From positions 1-22,602 of the IMG/VR virus record IMGVR_UViG_3300042508_000004: a stretch of DNA of 22,602 bases; one strand, written 5' to 3'. The position numbers and the translations under genes were made by a program. Positions 7,261-12,944 of this stretch are shown piece by piece. Source of the stretch: a virus. A model generated the notes under the pieces. It did no database searches, had not been told where the DNA came from, and worked only from the letters and a program-made list of their open reading frames with translations. Position 1 is the first letter of the stretch. Each line of letters starts with the position of its first letter.

Positions 7261-7923
7261 TCACCTCACCGGGTAGCGCACTTGGGGCGTGCGATACATA
7301 TCCTGACGATTCTTCCCTTCGCCAAGCTGCTTGAGCATAGCCAATGCTTCGTCGTACCGCTTCTGGTATCCGGCGATTACATCAGCTTCACCCTTCATGA
7401 ACGTATACGCTTCTAGCAGCGCGCCGTAAAGAAGCACGGACTCGAAGTTGTCGCCAAGCCACGACGTACCCGCCTCTGTGATGGACTGCGGGTAGTAGAA
7501 ATAATGCAGCTCAAACTGGTAGTTCAGGTCTGGCGTGGGTCCGAGGATGTAGGAATCCACATCAAAGAACGCGTAATAGAGCGGCTTATCGGTATCGGTA
7601 GGCGACGGATAGGCAGCCCGGATATAGCTAACGTCCTTGTTCAGCAGATACTCGTAATCACCCGTGACCGGGTCAATCACCGCCAGAGAGAAGTTGGACA
7701 GCCAGTCCGAGGGGACCGAGAGATACTTGTTGCTCGCCGTGCAGTTGCCCGTCACGTTCTTGCGTAGGTCCAGAAGCTGGACCGTGTTGAAGATACGCTC
7801 TTCGGCGTTGACAATGAACGTATTAATTTGCTCAGTCGAAGTGAGTCCGCCCGACCCCACCGTGTCCGGGAAGTCGTTTTCGGTGTAACCCTTAATGGTT
7901 TCGACAAGCTGAGCGTAGTTCAT
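7261..7923 (-). CDS. Head-to-tail adaptor protein (SU10-like)
   Basis: The 220-residue product has an N-terminal helical region (MNYAQLVETIKGYTENDFPD, INTFIVNAEERIFNTVQLLD). A beta segment follows with the hallmark NKYLSVPSDWLSNFSLAVID, then YYAFFDVDSYILGPTP, ELHYFYYP and a C-terminal helical region (LLYGALLEAYTFMKGEADVI, AGYQKRYDEALAMLKQLGEG). This plan is that of the adaptor proteins that form a ring under the portal of short-tailed phages such as SU10 (compare T7 gp11). It binds the portal and builds the nozzle. The ATG overlaps the stop of the 48-aa gene by one base (TAATG). The adaptor call is family knowledge plus pattern recognition. Confidence 0.8.
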   Translation of the reverse strand: MNYAQLVETIKGYTENDFPDTVGSGGLTSTEQINTFIVNAEERIFNTVQLLDLRKNVTGNCTASNKYLSVPSDWLSNFSLAVIDPVTGDYEYLLNKDVSYIRAAYPSPTDTDKPLYYAFFDVDSYILGPTPDLNYQFELHYFYYPQSITEAGTSWLGDNFESVLLYGALLEAYTFMKGEADVIAGYQKRYDEALAMLKQLGEGKNRQDMYRTPQVRYPVR

Positions 7924-8069
7924 TAGCCAAGCTTCTTGCTGCTATGCGTACCTTTGGTAGCCGCACCGGTCCCGCGCGTCTTCACGGTCTGGGTGTTAGG
8001 TACGTTGTTCGGGTAGCCGCTGTTGCCCAGCGGGTTATGCGCTGGCTTGGGCTGATTGACGTTATCCAT
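7923..8069 (-). CDS. Tiny basic tagged protein (48 aa)
   Basis: The 48-residue product starts MDNVNQPKPAHNPLGNSGYP and ends with a basic Gly/Thr tail (TRGTGAATKGTHSSKKLG). I chose the ATG at 8069, which lies inside the end of the preceding 41-aa gene, over the longer frame from 8135. The upstream extension is Arg-rich, overlaps that gene and lacks its own ribosome site, while AAAGG lies upstream of 8069. The RGTGAATKG segment at residues 32-40 resembles the ATKGKTKG tag of the basic proteins encoded at 10402-12210. It is probably disordered. Function is unknown. Confidence 0.7.
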   Translation of the reverse strand: MDNVNQPKPAHNPLGNSGYPNNVPNTQTVKTRGTGAATKGTHSSKKLG

Positions 8070-8187
8070 TTTTATCGACCTTTCCCATATCCTTGATCGG
8101 CTTCTTGCCGCTCTTCTGGTTCGCAACCTTAGCAAGGTTACGTCCGAGCTTCAGCATCTGGTCGTTAGTCTTACCACCCTTAGCCAT
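8062..8187 (-). CDS. Tiny basic MAKGG protein (41 aa)
   Basis: A 41-residue frame starts MAKGGKTNDQMLKLGRNLAK, continues VANQKSGKKPIK and ends VDKNG. It is supported by a clean GGAG seven bases before its ATG, a one-base gap after the stop of the zinc-ribbon gene, and an 8-base overlap with the next gene. Its N-terminus repeats the AKGG element shared by the basic cluster at 10122-12210. Nearly a quarter of the residues are lysine. It could bind nucleic acid or an acidic virion surface; I cannot assign a function. Confidence 0.72.
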   Translation of the reverse strand: MAKGGKTNDQMLKLGRNLAKVANQKSGKKPIKDMGKVDKNG

Positions 8188-8188
8188 A

Positions 8189-8629
8189 TCAATTCTCCGT
8201 CGTCTGAATAGTCACGGTACCGACCTGACCACTGCCTGCCAATGTATCAGGAAGACCCCACAAACCCAAGGGATTTTGAAAACCCACAGGGTTCCACCCC
8301 CAGTGAATGATTCGGCTACCTTGCGAAGGGGTACCGAACGCGTCAGTATCCTCGGTCGGTTGTGTAACTGGCTGAGTGCGTAACCCCGTCAAACCGGCTT
8401 GCCGGTAGGTCGTATCGGGGCGCGGGTTGCGCAGCGCCTGTGGGTCATCCACCGGGTACATACCCAGTTGAAGCTGCGGCTGATCGGGTTCCCAGCAGGT
8501 GGGGCACACAAGGATGTTGACGTTCTTCGTCTTGATGACGAGCGACCTCAGTTCCTTCAGCTTGTAGCGAAAGCCGCAGCGGTCACACTGCGAAATCGCG
8601 TACTTACCAGAGGCGAACCGGTTAGGCAC
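8189..8629 (-). CDS. Zinc-ribbon protein of the neck/tail module (146 aa)
   Basis: The 146-residue product has an N-terminal CxxC pair (CDRC, C15 and C18) and a second pair (CPTC, C42 and C45) separated by 23 residues, a typical zinc-ribbon knuckle. A Pro/Gln/Thr-rich linker follows, then a hydrophobic C-terminal part (IIHWGWNPVGFQNPLGLWGL). It starts with GTG, preceded by AGAGG at a spacing of 6. Its start lies inside the end of the homing endonuclease gene. I know similar zinc-ribbon proteins beside adaptor genes in aquatic phages, but not a proven role. A structural zinc site in a neck or tail protein is the likely reading. Confidence 0.8.
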   Translation of the reverse strand: MPNRFASGKYAISQCDRCGFRYKLKELRSLVIKTKNVNILVCPTCWEPDQPQLQLGMYPVDDPQALRNPRPDTTYRQAGLTGLRTQPVTQPTEDTDAFGTPSQGSRIIHWGWNPVGFQNPLGLWGLPDTLAGSGQVGTVTIQTTEN

Positions 8630-9113
8630 TTATATCCTCTCTCACTACCGAAGCCGTCTTCATCGACGCCCGGATGTCTCTGAGTTTTTGCCCAATCTCC
8701 ATACGCCGGTTATGGACCTCGTCAGGCAGGGGGTTATAGGGACCCGCATATTTCCTACCGTCCGCTGACGTAAGTGGGTACTGGAGCGCTAACTCTACTT
8801 GCTCCTTCTTCACTACCACATAAGGAGCTATGACTTCAAGGAACGCTATCGCATCTTTACTGCGTACGCGCCACACGTAGCATACAGAGTTATTCATGTG
8901 GTGCCGCCGACTCTTGGTTATCGGTGTTATATTACCGCCAAAATGCTCCTTGAACAGATTCAGGCACGGTGTAGACGTCTGAGTAACGGACGCGGTTAGC
9001 AAGTTACGTACTCTACGCCGGGTGTTTTTGTTCTTGGATATCTCAACAAAAACAGAGCCTTCGCCGTCGAAAAACCCCGCAGCCCACACGATAAAAAGCA
9101 GGCCGGTGAGCAC
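8622..9113 (-). CDS. LAGLIDADG-type homing endonuclease
   Basis: The 163-residue frame carries one LAGLIDADG-like motif, WAAGFFDGEGS at residues 10-20, with the acidic metal-binding residue at E18 (D16 also acidic). It continues with the typical fold: a beta strand (SVFVEIS), LLTASVTQTSTPCLNLFKEH, FGGNI, the YVWRVRSKDAIAFLEVIAPY block and a KKEQVELALQYP helix. A single motif implies a homodimer. Such enzymes cut long DNA sites in relatives lacking the gene and spread by repair. It is free-standing, between an adaptor gene and the zinc-ribbon gene, overlapping the latter by 8 bases. The GTG at 9113 gives the longest protein; the GTG at 9089, just before the motif, is an alternative start. Confidence 0.85.
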   Translation of the reverse strand: MLTGLLFIVWAAGFFDGEGSVFVEISKNKNTRRRVRNLLTASVTQTSTPCLNLFKEHFGGNITPITKSRRHHMNNSVCYVWRVRSKDAIAFLEVIAPYVVVKKEQVELALQYPLTSADGRKYAGPYNPLPDEVHNRRMEIGQKLRDIRASMKTASVVREDISA

Positions 9114-9122
9114 GACGCCTAC

Positions 9123-9863
9123 TTAGTAGAACATCTGACGCGGCGCTAGGCGCAGCGGTGCTTTTTCGCGGTCCTCGTCTGCGGCCTGCTGCCACAACTC
9201 ATCATACATGGCCTTGAGGCCGATGGACCGCTCCAGCGCACCGGGCAGTTTTAGCGACAGATGGTATGCCAAGCCAGCCACGAGGGGCGGCAGCATACGG
9301 AACGGGATGTCCTGCGTCGTTGTACCCGAACCTCCGTCCTGAAGACGGCGCAGTCGGAAGTACACAAAGGTATAGAAGTTGTTCTGGTCCGGGGCAGGCC
9401 ACACGTTGATCGACGGATGATCGACACCCGTGGAGGGGTTGGTCCCTGCGGGTTGTCCACCCGCCGGATAGGTTGCGCCTGACTGGCGGTTGATCCACAC
9501 CTGAATAGGCCGACCCTGCGCGTTCTTGTTAGGGATCGTGAGGTACGTATCGGCGCTGATACGGTTAATGTTGATGTCCGTCTGCGCCTGCCCAGTCTGC
9601 GTACGGATGACGTGGTCGAACAGGTCGATGGTATCCACGGGGAGCGGATATGTAATCTGCCCCTGCACCATCGGGATGGAGCCTTGCTCCAGCGTCCAGA
9701 GGTTGATGCCCTTGTTCGCCCACTCAATGGTCAGCAGGTTCAGGCTGCGCCGTGCCGTGCGAAAGTCATAGCCGGTCCGCATTTCCACGCCACAACGCTC
9801 GAACGCCTCTTCGAAGAGCTCGTTAAGGTTGAGGTTAAAGGATGTCGTACCGCTGGTGGTCAT
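9123..9863 (-). CDS. Head-tail connector/adaptor protein (246 aa)
   Basis: The 246-residue product has an N-terminal helical pair (FNLNLNELFEEAFERCGVEM, RTARRSLNLLTIEWANKGIN). A beta region follows (GQITYPLPVDTIDLFDHVIR, YLTIPNKNAQGRPIQVWINR, VYFRLRRLQDGG), then a C-terminal helical part (MLPPLVAGLAYHLSLKLPGA). The helix-then-ITYPLPVDTIDL plan parallels the SU10-like adaptor at 7261-7923, so I call it a neck or tail-accessory protein analogous to P22 gp4 or T7 gp11. GGAG lies 7 nt upstream and the start overlaps the previous stop (ATGA). It could equally be a tail completion protein; the exact ring it forms is not decided by sequence. Confidence 0.75.
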   Translation of the reverse strand: MTTSGTTSFNLNLNELFEEAFERCGVEMRTGYDFRTARRSLNLLTIEWANKGINLWTLEQGSIPMVQGQITYPLPVDTIDLFDHVIRTQTGQAQTDININRISADTYLTIPNKNAQGRPIQVWINRQSGATYPAGGQPAGTNPSTGVDHPSINVWPAPDQNNFYTFVYFRLRRLQDGGSGTTTQDIPFRMLPPLVAGLAYHLSLKLPGALERSIGLKAMYDELWQQAADEDREKAPLRLAPRQMFY

Positions 9864-10135
9864 TTCTGTCTCCGCGCTGCCTGTACGCGCTTAGGCGCAC
9901 CGGGAGGCTGCCCCAACCGTTTCTTCTGCGCGATACGCGTCTTCTTTTCCGCCGGAGTCATCTCCGACGACGTCTTGGGGGTCTTATCAGAAATACGCTT
10001 ACTAGGTCTACAGTAAGGTGTGCCGCGCTTCTCACCGGGCTGACGCCCGCAGGCTTTACCCGTGCGGACGTCCTTCCAATCTTCTTGGAACCAGCGCTTA
10101 AGCGAAGCGCCTTTCTCGGTCTTACGAACTGCCAC
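9860..10135 (-). CDS. Basic KRWFQEDWKDV protein (91 aa)
   Basis: I place the start at a GTG at 10135, with GGGG about 8 nt upstream, giving 91 residues that begin AVRKTEKGASLKRWFQEDWK and continue DVRTGKACGRQPGEKRGTPY, CRPSKRISDKTPKTSSEM. The frame is open up to 10303, but that extension is Arg/Pro-rich and lies wholly inside the neighbouring gene. The LKRWFxEDWKDVxTGxxCGR...YCRP pattern belongs to a small basic protein that I know from phages and large DNA viruses, function unknown. Two cysteines (C29, C42) could pair or bind metal. The C-terminus (TPAEKKTRIAQKKRLGQPPG, then a basic tail) is very basic, suggesting nucleic-acid contact. Confidence 0.75.
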   Translation of the reverse strand: MAVRKTEKGASLKRWFQEDWKDVRTGKACGRQPGEKRGTPYCRPSKRISDKTPKTSSEMTPAEKKTRIAQKKRLGQPPGAPKRVQAARRQK

Positions 10136-10400
10136 CTTTGTTACCCCAGTTCTTGGCACCGACCTTGCGGCACTTGGAGATAGCCCCGGAGGCGTAGGCG
10201 GAAGGAAAGACTTTGTAGCGCGCCTTAACCTTGGAATAGCACGCGTCCTTGGCGCTGCCACCTTCGGCCATGCGCTTCGCCTTAACCTTGCCGCCCTTGG
10301 CATAGACGGTGACCGAGTCGGGGTTATCCTTCCGACGAATAGTCTTCGCCTTTGGCATCTTGGACGCCATCATAGCGCCCATACCCCGACTCGGTCGCAT
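10122..10400 (-). CDS. Basic AKGG protein with CYSKVK domain (92 aa)
   Basis: The 92-residue product has a basic N-terminus, an AKGG element at 34-37 followed by KVKAKRMAEGG, and a compact C-terminal domain (ACYSKVKARYKVFPSAYASG, ISKCRKVGAKNWG) with C54 and C77. That domain is recognisable in marine phages and large DNA viruses (I believe the DUF5872 type), with unknown function. The start follows the upstream stop by one base (TAACATG). Several internal ATGs near the start (M7, M10, M11, M15) leave the exact N-terminus open. Lysine and arginine dominate. Association with packaged DNA or the virion interior is inference. Confidence 0.78.
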   Translation of the reverse strand: MRPSRGMGAMMASKMPKAKTIRRKDNPDSVTVYAKGGKVKAKRMAEGGSAKDACYSKVKARYKVFPSAYASGAISKCRKVGAKNWGNKGGSS

Positions 10401-10401
10401 G

Positions 10402-10716
10402 TTAGCAGCCCTTCATCTTTCCGCCCATGGCCATCTTGACCATCTTGGTGTGGGTCTTGCCCTTGGTAGCGCAGCCGTCGGCCTTACCGACAGTGCCACC
10501 CTTAGCCATCTTCGGCATTGCACGACCCATCGTGTCAGCCGACTTTTTGGTCATGGCACGACCGGCCTTATCGGCCATCTTCTTCATGCCCATCTTCTTG
10601 TCCTTCATCTCGAACTCCTTACCGACCTTAGAGGGAACGCCCACCTTCTTGGCGAACTTGGGGTTGTTGGCCACGGCGGCCATGAAGCTCTTCTGCTTGG
10701 GTGTCTTGCTAGGCAT
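10402..10716 (-). CDS. Basic tagged protein, FAKKVGVP domain plus ADGCATKGKT tail (104 aa)
   Basis: Residues 1-40 (KQKSFMAAVANNPKFAKKVG, VPSKVGKEFEMKDKK) match a short helical domain found alone in many phages. The middle has GRAM repeats (GRAMTKKSADTMGRAMPKM). The C-terminus carries the cluster tag: MAKGGTVGKADGCATKGKT at 70-88, then AMGGKMKGC. It therefore looks like a phage helical domain fused to the Lys/Gly tag. The last residue is Cys. An AAGGAC precedes the ATG, and the stop of the holin-like gene is one base upstream. Function is unknown. Confidence 0.8.
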   Translation of the reverse strand: MPSKTPKQKSFMAAVANNPKFAKKVGVPSKVGKEFEMKDKKMGMKKMADKAGRAMTKKSADTMGRAMPKMAKGGTVGKADGCATKGKTHTKMVKMAMGGKMKGC

Positions 10717-10717
10717 G

Positions 10718-10882
10718 TTAGTCCTTCCCGAGAAATTTTTGCACCGTATCTGTCTCGTAGATACGGATGCCAGTCCAGATGATGGTGAAGATAGCTGCGA
10801 CGGCAGGTAGCATGTCCATTATAGTCCCAACAACGGTAACCATAGAGACTGCGTCCAGTAGAGTCTTTGATTCGTCAGTCAT
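10718..10882 (-). CDS. Small holin-like membrane protein (54 aa)
   Basis: A 54-residue frame starts MTDESKTLLDAVSMVTVVGT, continues IMDMLPAVAAIFTIIWTGIR and ends IYETDTVQKFLGKD. It has one clear membrane segment at about residues 24-41, preceded by another moderately hydrophobic helix (12-21), a polar N-terminus and a charged C-terminus. Both boundaries have one-base gaps to neighbours (TGACATG and TAACATG), the operon's usual junction, which supports it as a real gene. The LPAVAAIFTIIWTxIRIYET pattern is one I know from tiny phage membrane proteins suspected to be holins. It would form lesions in the inner membrane at lysis. No endolysin is next to it, so the lysis role is not proven. Confidence 0.78.
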   Translation of the reverse strand: MTDESKTLLDAVSMVTVVGTIMDMLPAVAAIFTIIWTGIRIYETDTVQKFLGKD

Positions 10883-10883
10883 G

Positions 10884-11138
10884 TCAGCACTTCCACGCGC
10901 GAAGAGACTTGTTGATACGGCTGTTCGGGTCGTTAGCGGTCTTAGAGCTCGTCAGCTTCTTCTTCATCCCAGACATCCGGGCGCAGAATGACTTCTTGCG
11001 CGAACCGCCTTCAGGCTGCGGGGCCTTGAGCCCCGGCTTCCCCGGATTGGCTTTGTTGTAAGATGCACGCCCCTTGGCGTTCAGCCCGCCCTTTTCGGAC
11101 TTGCCTTCCTTACGTTGCCAAGCCGGGGTCTTAGCCAT
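10884..11138 (-). CDS. Basic PAWQRKEGK protein (84 aa)
   Basis: The 84-residue product starts MAKTPAWQRKEGKSEKGGLN and continues AKGRASYNKANPGKPGLKAP, KKSFCARMSGMKKKL and NKSLRAWKC. This N-terminus (PAWxRKEGKxxxGGLNxKGR) is a widespread basic small protein of phages and large DNA viruses (I believe DUF6321), with unknown function. It is rich in Lys, Gly and Ser and probably largely disordered. Its ATG overlaps the previous stop by one base (TAATG). It ends in Cys, as do the products at 10402-10716 and 11138-11875. Confidence 0.82.
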   Translation of the reverse strand: MAKTPAWQRKEGKSEKGGLNAKGRASYNKANPGKPGLKAPQPEGGSRKKSFCARMSGMKKKLTSSKTANDPNSRINKSLRAWKC

Positions 11139-11875
11139 TAGCAGATTTTCCCTTTGGTGTGGCCCTTCTTGGCAATGCCGTCGCCACGGGTGACGGAGCC
11201 GCCCTTGGCGTAGTCGCGGCCCGGATTAGCTGCCGCCCGGAAAGGAGACTTGATAAAGTCCCCCAAGGCATTTGCACCCCGACGCAGACCTTCTCTCATG
11301 CCAGTTTTTGCAGCGCGGGCCGACTCTGAACCAACGCGCATACCCGAAGCGGGCTTTTTAGTTGGAGTTTCGGCCTTCTTGACCGGGGCTTCAGCCTTCT
11401 TGACCGGGGCTTCAGCCTTCTTGACCGGGGCTTCAGCCTTTTTGGTCGGAGCAGCGGCGCGGGGCTTCGGTTTGGGCTTCGCCGTGCTAGCGGCTTCGCG
11501 GGCGCGGACAGCAGCAAGGTTGGCGTCCATCAGCTCTTTGTCGGTCAGGGCACGACGCAGGTCAGTATCAATGCTCGGCATACCAAGGCTCAGCCCGCTG
11601 GTGTCAGCGCCGCCCACAACGAGGTCACCATCAGCGTAGCGCTTGACCTTGCCGCCCTTGGCGTACTTCTTCACGGCCTTCAGGTCTTCGGCATTTTTCT
11701 TGGACATGCGGTTACCTGAAGCGATGGCATCGCCAACTGACGGGCGGGTGCTCCGCGTAGCGGGCATGAGCTTTTTGGTTTCTTTACCAACCTGACGCGA
11801 GACACGGTTGCCCGACTCCATCGACTCCTTCATCGACGGCATACCGCCCGAGCCGAACTTGCGCTTCTTCATCAT
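11138..11875 (-). CDS. Long basic tagged protein with KKAEAPV repeats (245 aa)
   Basis: The 245-residue product is basic and low in complexity. Two related segments (SGNRVSRQVGKETK at 21-34 and SGNRMSKKNAEDLK at 53-66) suggest an internal duplication. An AKGG element (YAKGGKVKRYADGDL) lies at 71-85, and a short ordered-looking part (SIDTDLRRALTDKELMDANL) at 101-120. A disordered Pro/Lys linker carries KKAEAPV three times, plus a variant, from about 145. A helical segment (RRGANALGDFIKSPFRAAAN) follows. The C-terminal tag YAKGGSVTRGDGIAKKGHT plus KGKIC is a variant of the cluster's tag. It overlaps both neighbours by 1-4 bases. The plan resembles an internal DNA-binding virion protein with linkers; that is inference. 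Confidence 0.78.
   Translation of the reverse strand: MMKKRKFGSGGMPSMKESMESGNRVSRQVGKETKKLMPATRSTRPSVGDAIASGNRMSKKNAEDLKAVKKYAKGGKVKRYADGDLVVGGADTSGLSLGMPSIDTDLRRALTDKELMDANLAAVRAREAASTAKPKPKPRAAAPTKKAEAPVKKAEAPVKKAEAPVKKAETPTKKPASGMRVGSESARAAKTGMREGLRRGANALGDFIKSPFRAAANPGRDYAKGGSVTRGDGIAKKGHTKGKIC
11373..11435 (-). repeat. Three perfect 21-bp coding repeats
   Basis: Three identical copies of a 21-bp unit (plus strand gccttcttgaccggggcttc plus a) stand in tandem, followed by a degenerate fourth copy to about 11456. They encode the KKAEAPV repeats of the linker. Perfect identity at all codon positions indicates recent expansion by slippage or unequal recombination. Confidence 0.95.
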
Positions 11876-12210
11876 ACAAACCGTCCCTTCGTCTTACCCT
11901 TGGTGGCACAACCGTCGGCGCGCTTGGAAGCGGTACCGCCCTTGGCCATCTTCTTGACCGCGCCGCCTTTCTTCATCATCATCGCCTTACTTGGGTCAAC
12001 CGGAGCCATCCCTGCCGGGGGCGGCCCCTCGGGAACATTCATCCTTGGCATGCGATCAATAAAGCCCCGATCAACCGGAGCCATACCCGGTCGCTGTCCG
12101 ATGCGGCCAAGTGCTGCGCCAATCCCTCCGCTCATTGGCATCTGCGGCTGCGCCCGTTGCTGTGCCGCTATCTGGCGACCCATACTGGCAAACTTACGGC
12201 GGTTCATCAT
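11872..12210 (-). CDS. Basic tagged protein (112 aa)
   Basis: The 112-residue product starts MMNRRKFASMGRQIAAQQRA. The middle is Pro/Met/Gly-rich, with GMAPVD repeated at 42-47 and 67-72. The C-terminal half is the most complete version of the cluster tag: MKKGGAVKKMAKGG at 79-92, then ADGCATKGKTKG at 98-109. An AGGAG lies about 8 nt upstream. The start overlaps the glycosyltransferase stop and its own stop overlaps the next start (ATGA both times). It is likely disordered with a defined C-terminal tag. Function is unknown. Confidence 0.78.
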   Translation of the reverse strand: MMNRRKFASMGRQIAAQQRAQPQMPMSGGIGAALGRIGQRPGMAPVDRGFIDRMPRMNVPEGPPPAGMAPVDPSKAMMMKKGGAVKKMAKGGTASKRADGCATKGKTKGRFV

Positions 12211-12941
12211 GCTACACTCCTATTCGGAACAACCATCGGGTAGAGTACGTCGCGCCCGTAATCGCCAACATACTCCTGCACACCCATGTGACCCAGCGCG
12301 ATGCTAGGGTCGACCCACACCTCGAAGCCCAGCTCGCGGGTGCGGTCGCAGAAGAGGTAATCCTCTCCCATGTAACCTTCTTCGGTCAGCTGGAAGTCAA
12401 ACAAGCACGGGATCATGCGGTCCGTCTTCTTGTCGTAGTAGGTCCACTCAGGGTGGGCCTTGGTCATCTCGACAAACACCTCACGGCGCACCAGCATAAA
12501 CGCCGTGGCGACACGCTCAGCACGAACCAGACCCATACCGTTCATGGTCAGGTCACCGTTTTCGTCGTACTCAAGGTTGGCAATGTAGGTCTTGGTCTCG
12601 CTGCGGGTGCGCGGGACACCAGCGACGATGCCTTTTTTGGGGTCGGAACCCCACGCCATCAGGCGGAAGATGTCGTCAGGCTCGAAGTTGATATCCGAGT
12701 CGATAAACATCAGGTAGTCGCAGTTGGACTCCAGCATGTCCTGCGACAGCAGGTTGCGCGCCCGAGAGACCACTGAGCAGCCGCAGATGGAGCCAATCTG
12801 AATCTCGATGCCGTGTTGCGGGGCCGCCTGCGCGAAGCGCGCAAGGGAGATGGCCAACTTCAAGGACACCTTGAAGTCGTAGGCCGGCAGAGCAATGAAG
12901 ATGCTCTTCCCGGCTAGATCATAACTGCGCTGTGCCTGCAT
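12207..12941 (-). CDS. GT-A glycosyltransferase (family 2-like)
   Basis: The 244-residue product has the start of a Rossmann-like GT-A fold (KSIFIALPAYDFKVSLKLAI) and a nucleotide-sugar metal site, MFIDSDINFEPDDI, with DSD at 81-83. GIVAGVPRTR follows at about 104-113. The C-terminal acceptor part is GYMGEDYLFCDRTRELGFEV, then WVDPSIALGHMG. E193/D194 could act as the catalytic base and H218 as a metal or phosphate ligand, as in related enzymes. It would transfer a sugar from a nucleotide sugar to an unknown acceptor in the cytoplasm. Its position between a structural protein and the basic cluster suggests modification of a virion protein rather than of host envelope, but that is inference. 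The start has only a weak GGTGA ribosome site. Confidence 0.85.
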   Translation of the reverse strand: MQAQRSYDLAGKSIFIALPAYDFKVSLKLAISLARFAQAAPQHGIEIQIGSICGCSVVSRARNLLSQDMLESNCDYLMFIDSDINFEPDDIFRLMAWGSDPKKGIVAGVPRTRSETKTYIANLEYDENGDLTMNGMGLVRAERVATAFMLVRREVFVEMTKAHPEWTYYDKKTDRMIPCLFDFQLTEEGYMGEDYLFCDRTRELGFEVWVDPSIALGHMGVQEYVGDYGRDVLYPMVVPNRSVA

Positions 12942-12944
12942 AGG

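Noticed and set aside
8070-8135. Longer start for the 48-aa gene at 8135
   Set aside because: The added 22 residues are Arg-rich antisense-like sequence overlapping the 41-aa gene, with no ribosome site. The ATG at 8069 is coupled to that gene's stop.
10136-10303. N-terminal extension of the 91-aa basic protein up to an ATG at 10303
   Set aside because: The extra 56 residues are Arg/Pro-rich and lie fully inside the neighbouring gene in another frame. The GTG at 10135 gives the family-like start.
10309-10810. Hydrophobic plus-strand frames (157 and 127 aa) that look like membrane proteins
   Set aside because: Their hydrophobicity comes from reading Lys/Met/Gly codons backwards. They lie opposite three supported minus-strand genes.
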